Source of the DNA: Prevotella sp.
GTDB lineage: Bacteria > Bacteroidota > Bacteroidia > Bacteroidales > Bacteroidaceae
Direction of reading: 5' to 3'
NCBI GenBank assembly: GCA_017548525.1
Contig: JAFYZV010000227.1
Coordinates: forward strand, 1-57,432
DNA: 57,432 bases
Both the position numbers and the translations under genes were made by a program. The stretch's first letter is position 1, and the number at the start of each line of letters is the position of its first letter. Below the pieces are notes generated by a model. The model saw nothing but the letters and a program-made list of their open reading frames with translations, was not told the origin of the DNA and did no database searches. Of this stretch, positions 41,095 through 51,400 are shown piece by piece.

Positions 41095-41721
41095 ATGAAG
41101 CGAATAACAAGAATCACACGGATAATAATGGCAGTCATGATGACCTTGGCCACCATGACTGCCACAGCACAAGGGACACAAACCGCTCGCAAGGTACTCG
41201 ATAAGACAGCATCCGTCGTGGGAAGGAAAGGGGGAGCGAGTGCCAACTTCAAGATAACAAGTGCCAAATATGGCAACACGAGCGGCACGATAGCCATCAA
41301 GGAAAATAAGTTTCATGCCACGACACCCGATGCCATCGTTTGGTTTGATGGCAAAACACAATGGTCGTACATGAAATCCACCGACGAGGTGAACGTCACT
41401 ACACCCAAAGAGTCGCAATTGGCAGCCATGAATCCCTACCTATTCATCACCATGTATAAAACGGGATTCAACATGGACATGAAAACATTCAATGGTTATT
41501 ACCAAGTACATCTCACTGCACAGGACAAGAAACGTAGTGTGCAAGAGATGTACATCAATATCAACAAGACCACATACGTGCCATCACAGGTGAAGATGCG
41601 CCAAGGAACGACTTGGACCACCATCAACATCTCCAATTTCCAAGCCAAGAACCAACCTAACAACATCTTCTCGTTCAACGCGAAAGACTTCCCACAAGCC
41701 GAGGTGATTGACCTCAGATAA
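41095..41721 (+). CDS. LolA-like outer-membrane lipoprotein carrier
   Basis: A 208-residue periplasmic protein with signal peptide (RIIMAVMMTLATMTATAQG). The fold is that of LolA-like carriers: GGASANFKITSAKYGNTSGTIAIKENKFHATTPDAIVWFDGKTQWSYMKSTDEVNV, then FNGYYQVHLTAQDKK. LolA ferries lipoproteins from the inner to the outer membrane. The start at 41095 is preferred over 41053 because the signal peptide begins there. It follows ftsK, as is frequent in bacteria, where lolA lies downstream of ftsK. It overlaps no gene; the next start is 16 bases on. Confidence 0.82.
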   Translation: MKRITRITRIIMAVMMTLATMTATAQGTQTARKVLDKTASVVGRKGGASANFKITSAKYGNTSGTIAIKENKFHATTPDAIVWFDGKTQWSYMKSTDEVNVTTPKESQLAAMNPYLFITMYKTGFNMDMKTFNGYYQVHLTAQDKKRSVQEMYININKTTYVPSQVKMRQGTTWTTINISNFQAKNQPNNIFSFNAKDFPQAEVIDLR

Positions 41722-41737
41722 TCTCAAAGCAATATTC

Positions 41738-43237
41738 ATGAACAAACTGGAACTATTCAAGGCGTTGCGGAAGCATCGCATCTTAGCAGACAAACGAGCC
41801 TTCAACTTCGAGCAGAATAAAGCTGCGAAGATACTTATAGGTATCGTTTACGCATTTATAATTTTCTATCTCATATTTTTTGCCGTCATCTTCTCCATGG
41901 CTGCCAACGATAGTAGGTCGATGACAGCGGTGGAATTCATGTTCGGAATATCGCCATTTATCCTCACATTGGATTTCTTCATACGATTCACGGCACAACA
42001 GACACCCGCACAAATCATCAAGCCTTATATCCTCCTGCCCATTCCCAAATACACTTGCATCGACATGTTCATTTTCCGCTCGTTGTTCAATTGGGGCAAT
42101 GTCACGTGGTTTGCCATGCTGATTCCATTTGTGTTCATGTCGGTATTGTTCTCCGAGGGCTTATGGGTGTCTATTGGATTCCTCTTCTGTTTCTATCTGC
42201 TAATCCTTGCCAATAGCCAGTGGTATTCCATTGTGCGTACATATATCAATGACCATTTGTTATGGTGGCTATTGCCAATTGGCGTCTATACGGTCATCTA
42301 TCTCCCTGCTCTATTGAAAGGATGGAAATTCTTTTTCAAGTTTTATGCCAGCATCGGCACCGCCATATCCGAGGGCAACATCCTTCCCTATGTCCTACTC
42401 ATCGCCTTGGTAGCCTTATTGGCTTTCATCAACCGAAAAGTGCAATTTTCGCATATATGGAAAGAGCTGTCGAGAACAGAGAAAACACATACTTATGCCT
42501 CTCGCCATTTCGCTTTCTTGGAAAAACGAGGCGACGTAGGGCAGTATATCCAATTGGAAATCAAGTCCACCCAACGTAATAAGAACGTGCGTAAGGGTTT
42601 CATCTTCGCCAGTGCCATCGTCTTGATGATGAGTCTCCTCATTGCTTTTACCGATGCCTATGATTCTCAGTTCATGACCAATTTCTGGTGTCTATATAAT
42701 TACGTCATCTATGGGGCGATGCTTGTCATCAAGATTATGTGCAACGAAGGCAACTATATTGATTGTCTAATGGTGCGGCGTGAGAACATCCTCAAGTTGC
42801 TCAATGCCAAGTACATCTTCTATTCCGTCATCCTCTTCTTCCCCTTCCTATTAATGCTTCCCACTGTATTCACGGGAAAATGGTCGTTGATGATGCTCAT
42901 TTCATACGGAGTGTTCACGGCAGGATTCCAATATTTCATCCTTTTCCAAATGGCTGTGTACAACAAGATGACCATACCACTCAACACCAAGTTCATTAGC
43001 AAGAGTGGCGTGGAAAACAATTATTTCCAATTAGGGGCAGAGATGGTGGCTTTCATTGTTCCGATGTTATTGGTATCGACGATGCAAGCCATCTGGGGCA
43101 ATCAAGTTTCTTACATCATCATGTTGCTCATTGGCATCGTGTTCATTTTCTTACACCCCATTTGGTTACGCAACATCTACCAGCGCATGATGAAAAAGAA
43201 ATATGTCTTGATGGAAGGATTTAGGTCTTCAAGGTAA
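41738..43237 (+). CDS. Polytopic membrane protein, DUF5687/ABC-2 permease-like
   Basis: A 499-residue integral membrane protein with roughly ten to twelve hydrophobic helices in two halves, separated by a cytoplasmic region rich in charges (about 235-285: KELSRTEKTHTYASRHFAFLEKRGD). The YIQLEIKSTQRNKNVRKGF motif before the second half is typical of the DUF5687 group, which resembles ABC-2 type exporters. No ATPase gene accompanies it. The start at 41738 (MNKLELFKAL) is chosen because an extension to 41708 would overlap the lolA-like gene. The family call is from memory and moderately sure. Confidence 0.65.
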   Translation: MNKLELFKALRKHRILADKRAFNFEQNKAAKILIGIVYAFIIFYLIFFAVIFSMAANDSRSMTAVEFMFGISPFILTLDFFIRFTAQQTPAQIIKPYILLPIPKYTCIDMFIFRSLFNWGNVTWFAMLIPFVFMSVLFSEGLWVSIGFLFCFYLLILANSQWYSIVRTYINDHLLWWLLPIGVYTVIYLPALLKGWKFFFKFYASIGTAISEGNILPYVLLIALVALLAFINRKVQFSHIWKELSRTEKTHTYASRHFAFLEKRGDVGQYIQLEIKSTQRNKNVRKGFIFASAIVLMMSLLIAFTDAYDSQFMTNFWCLYNYVIYGAMLVIKIMCNEGNYIDCLMVRRENILKLLNAKYIFYSVILFFPFLLMLPTVFTGKWSLMMLISYGVFTAGFQYFILFQMAVYNKMTIPLNTKFISKSGVENNYFQLGAEMVAFIVPMLLVSTMQAIWGNQVSYIIMLLIGIVFIFLHPIWLRNIYQRMMKKKYVLMEGFRSSR

Positions 43238-43248
43238 AGATTGTTCAC

Positions 43249-43998
43249 ATGAATAGATTTATTTGCATCATACCAGCAAGGTATGCTTCCACACGTTTCC
43301 CCGGCAAGCCTTTGGCTCTCCTTGGCGACAAGACTATCATCCAAAGAGTATACGAGCAAGTAAGCAAAGTCATCGACCAAGTATACGTGGCTACCGATGA
43401 CAATCGCATTTATGAAGAGGTGCAGCGATTCCACGGCAACGTTGTCATGACATCCAGCAACCACCGCAGCGGCACCGACCGAATCGACGAAGCGGTGCAG
43501 AAGATTGGCGGACAATGGGATGTCGTTGTCAATGTGCAAGGCGACGAGCCATTCATCCACCCCTCGCAAATCAGCACCCTCTGCTCCTGTTTCGATGATG
43601 ATGACTCCACGCAGATTGCCACTTTAGGAAAACCCTTCACCGACATGGAGGCGGTGAACAATCCCAACTCCCCGAAGATTGTCCTCGACAACAACGGCTA
43701 TGCCATGTATTTCTCACGTAGCGTGATACCCTTTGTCCGTGGCATTGACGCAGGAGAATGGCTCCACCACTATCCTTTCCTCAAACATTTAGGTATCTAT
43801 GCCTACCAAACAGAGGTACTCCATGAAATCACCCAGTTGCCACAGTCTTCCTTAGAGTTGGCAGAGAGCCTTGAGCAACTGCGCTGGCTCCAAAACGGAT
43901 ACCGTATCAAAGTTGGCATCACCCATGAGGAAACCATTGGTATCGACACCCCCGATGACTTGGAGAAAGCAAAGAGATGGTTGAAGGAGGAGGGATGA
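43249..43998 (+). CDS. kdsB: 3-deoxy-manno-octulosonate cytidylyltransferase
   Basis: KdsB activates Kdo with CTP for lipid A-core assembly. The 249-residue protein shows the nucleotide-binding PARYASTRFPGKPLALLGDKTIIQRVYEQ, VYVATDDNRIYEEV, VVMTSSNHRSGTDRIDEA (family signature) and VNVQGDEPFI, and ends with the DTPDDLEKA segment. It starts 11 bases after the preceding membrane protein gene. A weak TCGCC-TATC-GGCGA hairpin (44012-44025) follows without a T-tract. Confidence 0.94.
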   Translation: MNRFICIIPARYASTRFPGKPLALLGDKTIIQRVYEQVSKVIDQVYVATDDNRIYEEVQRFHGNVVMTSSNHRSGTDRIDEAVQKIGGQWDVVVNVQGDEPFIHPSQISTLCSCFDDDDSTQIATLGKPFTDMEAVNNPNSPKIVLDNNGYAMYFSRSVIPFVRGIDAGEWLHHYPFLKHLGIYAYQTEVLHEITQLPQSSLELAESLEQLRWLQNGYRIKVGITHEETIGIDTPDDLEKAKRWLKEEG

Positions 43999-44105
43999 TG
44001 GCAGAAGGGATTCGCCTATCGGCGAGTATGAAAGTATAAATGTATGATGTAATTCATCCATAAACTTTCCACGGATTTTTTGATTATTTAACAAAAAAAG
44101 TTCGC

Positions 44106-44130
44106 TTTTTTCAATAATGTATTGAAAAAA
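44106..44130. repeat. 25-bp perfect inverted repeat at the rpoD promoter
   Basis: TTTTTTCAATA-ATG-TATTGAAAAAA is a perfect 11+11 dyad. It ends 4 bases before the rpoD -7 box (44135-44142), covering the position of the -33 region, where no TTTG element is seen. It could be an operator for a dimeric repressor or activator. As an RNA hairpin it would be A/T-only and weak. Confidence 0.75.
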
Positions 44131-44134
44131 AGTG

Positions 44135-44142
44135 TAACTTTG
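44135..44142 (+). promoter_or_regulatory. rpoD -7 box
   Basis: TAACTTTG, 71 bases before the ATG. The upstream dyad overlaps the -33 position. Confidence 0.6.
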
Positions 44143-44212
44143 CAACGCTTTAAATAGGATAATTAGGATATTTAGTTGATTTTCAAACACTTACAAAGTT
44201 TTTCTAAACACG

Positions 44213-45085
44213 ATGAGACAGTTAAAGATACAGAAAAGCATTACCAACCGTTCAAGTGAAGCATTGGATAAATACCTTGTCGAAATCGGCAGGGCTCCAC
44301 TTATTACCATCGATGAAGAGATTGAACTCGCACAGAAAATCAAGAAGGGAGGTCCCGAAGGTGAACGTGCGAAAGACAAATTGGTGACCGCCAATCTGCG
44401 TTTTGTCGTGTCTGTAGCCAAGCAATACCAACACCAAGGGCTCACTCTCACAGACCTTATCGACGAAGGAAACATCGGTTTGATTAAGGCAGCGCAGAAG
44501 TTTGACGAGACCCGTGGATTCAAATTCATCTCATACGCCGTATGGTGGATTCGCCAGAGCATCCTCCAAGCCATCGCCGAACAGAGCCGTATCGTGCGCC
44601 TTCCCCTAAACCAAGTGGGATCGTTGAGCAAAATCAACCATGAAATCAACAAGTTCGAGCAGGAACATCAGCGCCATCCGTCTATTTCCGAATTGTCTGA
44701 TGCCACCAAGCTCGACGAGGATAAGATTGGACAAAGCCTCATGGTAGACGGTCACCACGTGAGCATTGACGCTCCTTTCCAGGACGGTGAGGACAACTGT
44801 ATGTTGGATGTCATGCCTTCGGGTGATGACAGCAGGACCGACAAGCAGGTAGACCACGAGTCGATGGCACTTGAATTGAACTCCGTATTGAACAAGGTTC
44901 TCAAGGAGAGGGAAATCACTATCATCCGCGAATGCTTTGGTATCGGTTGCCACGAAAAGGGATTGGAGGAGATTGGAGACCAATTAGGACTCACCCGCGA
45001 GCGTGTCCGCCAGATTCGGGAAAAGAGCATTGCCAAGCTGCGTGATAGTGGCAATGCCAAGATCTTGATGAAATATCTCGGATAA
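44213..45085 (+). CDS. rpoD: Primary RNA polymerase sigma factor (short Bacteroidota RpoD)
   Basis: A 290-residue sigma-70 with regions 1.2, 2, 3 and 4 but without region 1.1, the usual form of the housekeeping sigma in Bacteroidota. Region 2 has LVTANLRFVVSVAKQYQHQGLTLTDLIDEGNIGLIKAAQKFDETRGFKFISYAVWWIRQSI, with the RpoD-box. Region 4 ends LGLTRERVRQIREKSIAKL. This factor recognises the TTTG/TAnnTTTG promoters found throughout the window. It is monocistronic with its own terminator. Confidence 0.93.
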   Translation: MRQLKIQKSITNRSSEALDKYLVEIGRAPLITIDEEIELAQKIKKGGPEGERAKDKLVTANLRFVVSVAKQYQHQGLTLTDLIDEGNIGLIKAAQKFDETRGFKFISYAVWWIRQSILQAIAEQSRIVRLPLNQVGSLSKINHEINKFEQEHQRHPSISELSDATKLDEDKIGQSLMVDGHHVSIDAPFQDGEDNCMLDVMPSGDDSRTDKQVDHESMALELNSVLNKVLKEREITIIRECFGIGCHEKGLEEIGDQLGLTRERVRQIREKSIAKLRDSGNAKILMKYLG

Positions 45086-45113
45086 ACCATACATTTTCAT
45101 AATATTTTGCCGT

Positions 45114-45150
45114 GCCCCAATTCCGACGGATGTCGGGAAAGGGGCTTTTT
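45114..45150 (+). terminator. rpoD terminator
   Basis: GCCCC (45114-45118) pairs with GGGGC (45141-45145) around an inner CCGAC-GGAT-GTCGG hairpin, followed by TTTTT. Confidence 0.8.
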
Positions 45151-45278
45151 CATGTTTGGTCAAAAGCAATCTATTCATATTCAACTCACCCATTTGACAT
45201 ACACTAAATGTGACCAACTGTTAAGTCAGAAAAAATGCAAAGACCCTTTGGTTTGGCAGTATGCGTATGGTAGATTCC

Positions 45279-45339
45279 GTTTCACATGCTGAAACAGTGA
45301 GTTTCACCTATTGAAACGGACAGTTTCACATACTGAAAC
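45279..45339. repeat. Three 17-bp dyads with 22-bp period
   Basis: GTTTCACATGCTGAAAC (45279-45295), GTTTCACCTATTGAAAC (45301-45317) and GTTTCACATACTGAAAC (45323-45339) are each imperfect palindromes with constant arms GTTTCA/TGAAAC and a variable centre, separated by 5-base spacers. The spacing equals two helical turns. Possible multi-dimer operator or intergenic repeat element. It lies 160 bases upstream of the protease promoter. Confidence 0.8.
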
Positions 45340-45480
45340 GAAAAGCCTGAAAGTAATCGACATTTTACAGACTCATACCCTAACCATTTGCCCTGCCATA
45401 GTGGGGAAGCACGGAAGAAGTATTTTCGCATTTGCATGGATAGGGAATGTAAGAATATCGTAATAATGACAAGAAATAAT

Positions 45481-45510
45481 TTGCATATTTGATTTTAATT
45501 CGTAATTTTG
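45481..45510 (+). promoter_or_regulatory. Promoter of the metalloprotease-aroA genes
   Basis: TTG (45481-45483), a 19-base spacer, TAATTTTG (45503-45510). The start is near 45517, 11 bases before the ATG. Confidence 0.6.
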
Positions 45511-45527
45511 TACAAAAATCATAACTG

Positions 45528-46685
45528 ATGAAGACGAAGACCCTTTATTTGCTCCTTTTGCTCTGCATATCATTCCTCTCTTGCGGTGGAGACGATGGTC
45601 GGACGGAAACAAACAGGACTCATGAAGACGATGACGACACTAAGGAAACCATCAATGAGAGCTATACCTACAAGATACCCGTGATATTCCATGTCCTCTA
45701 TGTGGACAAGGGCGACGAACTGCAATATGTCCCCACAAGCCGCCTATCAACTATTATAGATAATGTGAACGACATTTACAAGGGGGGAGTATACGGTGAG
45801 AGCGAGAATATGAACCTCCGCTTCTTCCTCGCCACCAAGGACGAGAAAGGTAACACCCTCTCCACCCCTGGCGTAGAATACGTGAAATGGAGCGGCACCT
45901 ACCCCATCGACCCCCACGAGTTTATGATGAACACCACGGGAGAGTACAAGAAATACATCTGGGATCCCAACGACTACGTGAACATCATGGTCTATAACTT
46001 CGCTGCCGACAAGGATAAGGGAGGCATTACCCTCGGCATCAGCCACATGCCCTACGCCGTGAAGAGCGACTCTGCGTTAGTGGGATTAGAGACCGTGAAC
46101 ATTCCCACCATCTACAAGTCAATGCTTGATTATCCCCATTGTTCCTCCATCAACAGTCTGTACATCAACGACGAGTCAACCCGCTATTACCTTGCCGATA
46201 AGGGAAAGAAAGGATATACCTACAACTCTGCCGACGTGAACGTGACCGTGGCACACGAGCTGGGACATTATTTCGGTCTCCACCATATCTATACCGAGCG
46301 TGATGGCGAGCCTGTGAACTCCTGCGGTGACACCGATTTTTGCGAGGACACGCCGAGTTACAACCGTGTGGAATACGCCGAATACGAAGATTATTATATA
46401 AAAAACACAACGAAAGAAAAATTCGATTTGAAGGATCTCGTCAAACGTTCCGCCTGTGACGGCACGATATTCTATTCCGCCAATATCATGGACTATTCCA
46501 TAGGCTATGGCTACAAGATTTCCACAGACCAGAAAGACCGAATACGCTGGGTGCTGTACTACAGTCCGTTGATGCCAGGCCCACGTAAAAACTCCACCAC
46601 CGCCAAGAAGATGCCCACGAAAGGACGTGTTGAGGAGGGACCTGTCAAGCTCCCCATGCGAGTGGTAGAATGTAAAATGAGATAA
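45528..46685 (+). CDS. Zinc metalloprotease lipoprotein (metzincin, M43-like)
   Basis: A 385-residue lipoprotein. The signal ends FLSCGGDDG; an acidic run directly after the lipid Cys resembles the surface-export signal of Bacteroidota lipoproteins, so it is probably on the cell surface. The metzincin site is HELGHYFGLHH from residue 243 (three zinc-binding His and the catalytic Glu), and the Met-turn is SANIMDYS. Disulfide-type Cys residues flank the site (NSCGDTDFCEDTP). This fits M43-like pappalysin relatives that cleave host or gelatin-type substrates. aroA begins 10 bases after the stop. Confidence 0.85.
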   Translation: MKTKTLYLLLLLCISFLSCGGDDGRTETNRTHEDDDDTKETINESYTYKIPVIFHVLYVDKGDELQYVPTSRLSTIIDNVNDIYKGGVYGESENMNLRFFLATKDEKGNTLSTPGVEYVKWSGTYPIDPHEFMMNTTGEYKKYIWDPNDYVNIMVYNFAADKDKGGITLGISHMPYAVKSDSALVGLETVNIPTIYKSMLDYPHCSSINSLYINDESTRYYLADKGKKGYTYNSADVNVTVAHELGHYFGLHHIYTERDGEPVNSCGDTDFCEDTPSYNRVEYAEYEDYYIKNTTKEKFDLKDLVKRSACDGTIFYSANIMDYSIGYGYKISTDQKDRIRWVLYYSPLMPGPRKNSTTAKKMPTKGRVEEGPVKLPMRVVECKMR

Positions 46686-46695
46686 CTATCCCATC

Positions 46696-47949
46696 ATGAC
46701 ACGATACAAGATACAAGCAACAAAACACTTAGATACAACCATTACACTGCCACCTTCCAAGAGCATTAGCAACAGAGCATTGATAATACATGCCCTTTCT
46801 GGTGGTAACAGCTATCCCCAAAACCTTTCCGACTGCGATGACACCGATGTCATCATCAAGGCATTGCAAGATATGCCCTATGAAATCGACATCAAGGCGG
46901 CAGGAACGGCCATGCGTTTCATGACAGCATACCTTGCCGTTACTGAGGGTGAACATGTGTTGACTGGCACGGAGCGGATGAAACACCGTCCCATCGAGGT
47001 GTTGGTAAACGCTCTCCGCTACCTCGGTGCCGACATCGAATATGTTGGCGAGGAAGGATTTCCCCCACTCCGCATCCGTGGGAAAACTCTTGATGGGGGA
47101 CAAATAGAGGTTCCTGGCAACATCAGTTCGCAATACATCTCTGCCCTGTTGATGATTGGTCCCACATTGCAAAATGGTCTGGAACTGAAGATGACGGGCA
47201 ATATCATCTCCCGACCATACATCGATTTGACACTTTGGACAATGCGTGAGTTTGGCGCAAAGGCAGACTGGGTATCGGGAGACACCGTAATGGTTTATCC
47301 GAGTAGCTATAAACAGCGTGAATACCTGATTGAAAACGACTGGAGTGCCGCATCCTATTGGTATGAAATGGTCGCATTGAGCCATGACGAAAATGCTATC
47401 GTACACCTCAATGGCTTGATGGACGGCTCCAAACAGGGCGATTCCGTGGTGAGATACATCTTTTCCATGTTGGGCGTGAAAACCGTTTTCAAGTCACGGA
47501 AGCAAAACACGCCAACCACCGTCACGCTGAAAAAGAGCGGGCGCGTGGTGCCACGGTTGGACTACGATTTCACCAACTCACCCGACTTGGCGCAGACAGT
47601 TGTCGCCTGTTGTGCAGCCCTCGGTGTGCCGTTCCATTTCAAAGGATTGTCAACCTTGAAAATCAAGGAGACCGACCGCATCAAGGCACTGTGCTCAGAG
47701 ATGCGCAAGGTGGGCATGGTGCTACGAGTGGAGAATGAAAGCGAACTCATCTGGGACGGTGAGCGTTGTGATGTTTCCCTCCTCCCGATAGACACTTATG
47801 AGGATCATCGCATGGCACTCTCCTTCGCACCCATGTCTCTCCGCATAGACGGCATACGCATCAACGACCCCATGGTGGTCACCAAGTCATACCCTGCCTA
47901 TTGGAATGACCTCCGACAGGCAGGATTCATCGTTGAGGAAGAGGAATAA
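46696..47949 (+). CDS. aroA: 3-phosphoshikimate 1-carboxyvinyltransferase
   Basis: AroA (EPSP synthase) joins phosphoenolpyruvate to shikimate 3-phosphate in aromatic amino acid synthesis. The 417-residue protein has LPPSKSISNRALIIHAL at the N-terminus, GTAMRFMTAYLAVTEGEHVLTGTERMKHRPI, and LKIKETDRIKALCSEMRKVGM in the C-terminal half, with EDHRMALSFAPMSL near the end. It is slightly shorter than E. coli AroA, as usual for the phylum. It lies 10 bases after the protease gene and 5 bases before the next gene, so probably co-transcribed with both. Confidence 0.94.
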   Translation: MTRYKIQATKHLDTTITLPPSKSISNRALIIHALSGGNSYPQNLSDCDDTDVIIKALQDMPYEIDIKAAGTAMRFMTAYLAVTEGEHVLTGTERMKHRPIEVLVNALRYLGADIEYVGEEGFPPLRIRGKTLDGGQIEVPGNISSQYISALLMIGPTLQNGLELKMTGNIISRPYIDLTLWTMREFGAKADWVSGDTVMVYPSSYKQREYLIENDWSAASYWYEMVALSHDENAIVHLNGLMDGSKQGDSVVRYIFSMLGVKTVFKSRKQNTPTTVTLKKSGRVVPRLDYDFTNSPDLAQTVVACCAALGVPFHFKGLSTLKIKETDRIKALCSEMRKVGMVLRVENESELIWDGERCDVSLLPIDTYEDHRMALSFAPMSLRIDGIRINDPMVVTKSYPAYWNDLRQAGFIVEEEE

Positions 47950-47954
47950 GACAA

Positions 47955-48350
47955 ATGGAATATGCCACGTTTTGCATCATCGCCTTGGCGGTGCTTGCCT
48001 TCGGTTATTATCTCGCCAAAAAGATGTACCATCCTTCAGATGTGTCCGAAGTCAAGGGCGACTGTGCCTCCTGTGACGGCACTCGTAGCGCAAAGTGTGA
48101 GCAGGTCTGCATGATGGAGGCTTCTATCAAGGAGATTGACTATTTCGACGACGAAGAGTTGGACACATTCAAGGGGCGTTCCTCTGACAGTTATACAGAC
48201 GATGAGGCAAGTCAGTTTGCTTACGTATTTGAAACGATGCGCCCCGAAGAGGTCAAGGATTGGAGCCGCAGCCTCACCTTGCGTGGCATCAACGTGCCAG
48301 ACCAAGTAAAAGATGAGTTGTTTCTCTTGATGGACGAACAGGTGCATTAA
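47955..48350 (+). CDS. Small membrane-anchored Cys-rich protein
   Basis: A 131-residue protein with one N-terminal helix (ATFCIIALAVLAFGYYLA), then DCASCDGTRSAKCEQVCMMEAS: four closely spaced cysteines (CxxC...CxxxC) that could hold zinc or an Fe-S cluster. The remainder is an acidic soluble domain (YFDDEELDTFKGRSSDSYTDDEASQFAYVFETM). I do not recognise a named family. It follows aroA by 5 bases and precedes porW, and may be a conserved neighbour of these genes. Confidence 0.7.
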   Translation: MEYATFCIIALAVLAFGYYLAKKMYHPSDVSEVKGDCASCDGTRSAKCEQVCMMEASIKEIDYFDDEELDTFKGRSSDSYTDDEASQFAYVFETMRPEEVKDWSRSLTLRGINVPDQVKDELFLLMDEQVH

Positions 48351-48426
48351 GCATTATCCTACATATCTTGATTGATTTATACGGTGTTTAAGACAATAAA
48401 ATACACAGTTTTGCCGTTAGATAGTT

Positions 48427-51400
48427 ATGCGAATGCGCAACAATAGACATATCGCACCATTCCTGCTACTGGCTTTCGTCTTGTTGGCAGCAGGCTGTTC
48501 TACGCAGAAAAACACTGCGAAGAGTCGTTGGTGGCATTCGTTCAACGCCCGCTACAACACCTATTTCAATGGCGCACAGGCATATATCGATGGCTCGGAG
48601 GAGAAGGAAAAGAGCAACAAAGACAACTTCACAGAGATCATCCCACTCTATGCCGTGGGCAACAAAGCGAGCCGAGAGATTGGCAAAGGCAATTTCGACA
48701 AGGCAATAGAGAAGAGCCAAAAGGCCATCAAACTACATAGCATCAAGCGCAGACCCGAATGGACAAAGAAACGAAGGAAGACGGAAAAAGACCTCGAATG
48801 GCTCAACCGCAAGGAATACAACCCCTTCCTCTGGAAGGCATGGATGCTGATGGGACGCTCGCAATTCCACAAGGGAGCTTTCGACGAAGCAGCCTCCACC
48901 TTTTCTTATATGAGCCGTCTCTACCAAAGCCAACCCATCATCTACGGCAGGGCGCGAGCTTGGCTTGCCAAATGTTACATCGAGCAAGACTGGATCTATG
49001 ATGCAGAGGACGTGATTCGCAACATGAAGCGAGACTCCATCCACCGTGGTGCACAGAAAGAGTGGGACTACGCTTACGCCGACTATTACATCCACACGGG
49101 CGACTACGAGCAAGCTATCCCCTATCTGCGCAAGGTCATCAAGCACGAGATGCGCAACAAACAGAAAGCCCGTGAGTATTTCCTCCTCGGACAGTTGGAA
49201 GCTGCCATGGGACACAACGACTTGGCATTCAAGGCATATAAGCATGTATGTCGCCTCAACCCACCCTACGAGGAGGAGTTTAATGCCCGTATCGCCATGA
49301 CAGAGGTGTTGGCAAGTGGTCAAGCCAAGAAAATGATTAGCCAACTCAAGCGCATGGCACGGTCGGACAATAACAAGGACTATCTTGACCAAGTGTATTA
49401 TGCCATGGGAAACATCTACTTGGCACAGAAAGACACCGCCAAGGCTATCGGTGCTTACGAGAAAGGCAACGAGAAAGCTACGCGCAGCGGCATCGAGAAG
49501 GGCGTGTTGCTCCTGAAGTTGGGCGACCTCTACTGGATCCAAGAGAAATTCAGCGATGCCCAGAGATGCTACGGTGAGGCCATCGGACTGTTGGATAAGG
49601 ACCGTGACGACTACGAACAACTCTCCTATCGCTCTAAAGTGTTGGACGAATTAGCCCCCTTCACCGATGCCGTCCACCTGCAAGACTCCCTCCAAGCCCT
49701 CGCCAAGATGGACGAGAAAGAGCGCAATGAGGCGATAGACCGCGTGATTGAAGCCCTGAAAAAGAAAGAAAAAGAGGAGAAACGCAAGCAAGCCGAGGAG
49801 AACGCCCAGCAAGTGATGCAACGCAACGGGGCGGCTGGCAACCGCAATACGCCGCAAACCAACACGCCACAAGTGGGACAGCAACAAAGCGGCAAGTGGT
49901 ATTTCTATAACCAGATGGCGGTGGTACAGGGTAAGCAAACCTTCGAGAAACAATGGGGAAAGCGTGAGAATGTCGATAACTGGCAACGTATCAACAAGAC
50001 CGTCGTGGCAGGACTGGGAGAGACTGGAGAGATGCCCGAGCTATCGCAAGAGCAACTCGACTCCATCGCACAGGTGGAAGCGATACAAGACTCCTTGGAA
50101 CAAGTGAAGGACAGTGCGCAAAACGACCCGCACAAACGGGAGTATTATTTGGCACAAATTCCATTTACCGAGGAACAATTGCTTGCCAGTAACCTCATCT
50201 TGGAGGATGGATTGTACAATTCTGGTGTCATCTTCAAGGACAAACTCGACAACCTTCCCTTGAGCGAGAAGGCTCTACGGCGGCTTACCGACCAATATCC
50301 CGACTATGAGAACATGGCAGACGTGTATTACCACCTATTCTTATTATATAATAGGAAGGGTGAGCCAGCCATTGCCGATACCTACGTGGAGAAACTCAAG
50401 GAGGAGTTTCCCGAGAGCCAATGGACGGGCATCCTCTCCGATCCCTATTTCAAGGAGAACGCTATCTTTGGCGAACACATGGAAGACTCGCTATATGCCT
50501 CCACTTACAATGCCTTCAAGGGCGACCGCTATGATGAGGTGAGGGGCAACTCACGCATATCCGAGGAGCGTTTCCCCTTGGGAGCCAACCGCGACAAGTT
50601 CATCTTTATCAATGGATTAGGCAAACTCAACGACGGTGATGGCGACGGTTGCTTGGCGGACATGACTACCCTCGTTGAGAAATTCCCACAGAGCAAGTTG
50701 GCGGAGATGGCGGGAATGATTATCAACGGCGTGAAAGCGGGCAAGCAACTGTACGGCGGAAAATTCGACCTCAGTGATGTGTGGAGCCGACGGAGTGTGG
50801 TACTGAGTGACAGCGATTCCATCAACGCCCGCCAATTCACCAATGACCGCAACATTGACTTCGTGTTCATGGTCGCCTATAAACCCGACTCCGTGAACGA
50901 GAACCAGTTGCTCTATGAATTGGCGAGATATAACTTCACCAGTTACATGGTACGCAACTTCGACATCACCATTGAGCAAGACGAATACGGCTTGCACCTC
51001 ATGGAAGTCTCAGGATTCCGTAACTTCGACGAGGCGTTGCAATATGCCCGCGAACTGTACCAACAGGAAAACATCGTGAAGCGATTGGGAAAGAGTAGGT
51101 CGTATGTCATCAGCGAACAAAACAAGCCGCTCCTCGGCAAGCAATTCAGCTATGATGACTACGATGAATTCTATACCAAACACTTCGCGCCATTGAAAGT
51201 GAGTACTTTCAAATTGCTTACCGAGCCAGCAGAAATAGGTTATGAGAAAGAACCAGACATCCCCATGCCCACCACGGAAGAGGAAGTAGACAGAATGTTG
51301 GATGATGGAACATTCCTCGACAATGGCTTGGAAGGAAATGGCCAAGGCGGTGGCAACGACGACATTGTGATTGAAGAGGAAACAACTGGCAACACTCAAG

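Larger units (their letters stand above)
45086..45527. other. Gap between rpoD and the metalloprotease gene
   Basis: It contains the rpoD terminator (45114-45150), a three-unit dyad array (45279-45339) and the protease promoter (45481-45510). No further gene is seen on either strand. Confidence 0.65.

Noticed and set aside
44012-44025. kdsB terminator
   Set aside because: The TCGCC-TATC-GGCGA stem has only 5 bp and no T-tract.
45279-45339. CRISPR array candidate
   Set aside because: Repeats are 17 bp with 5-base spacers and palindromic. CRISPR needs longer repeats and spacers, and no cas gene is near.
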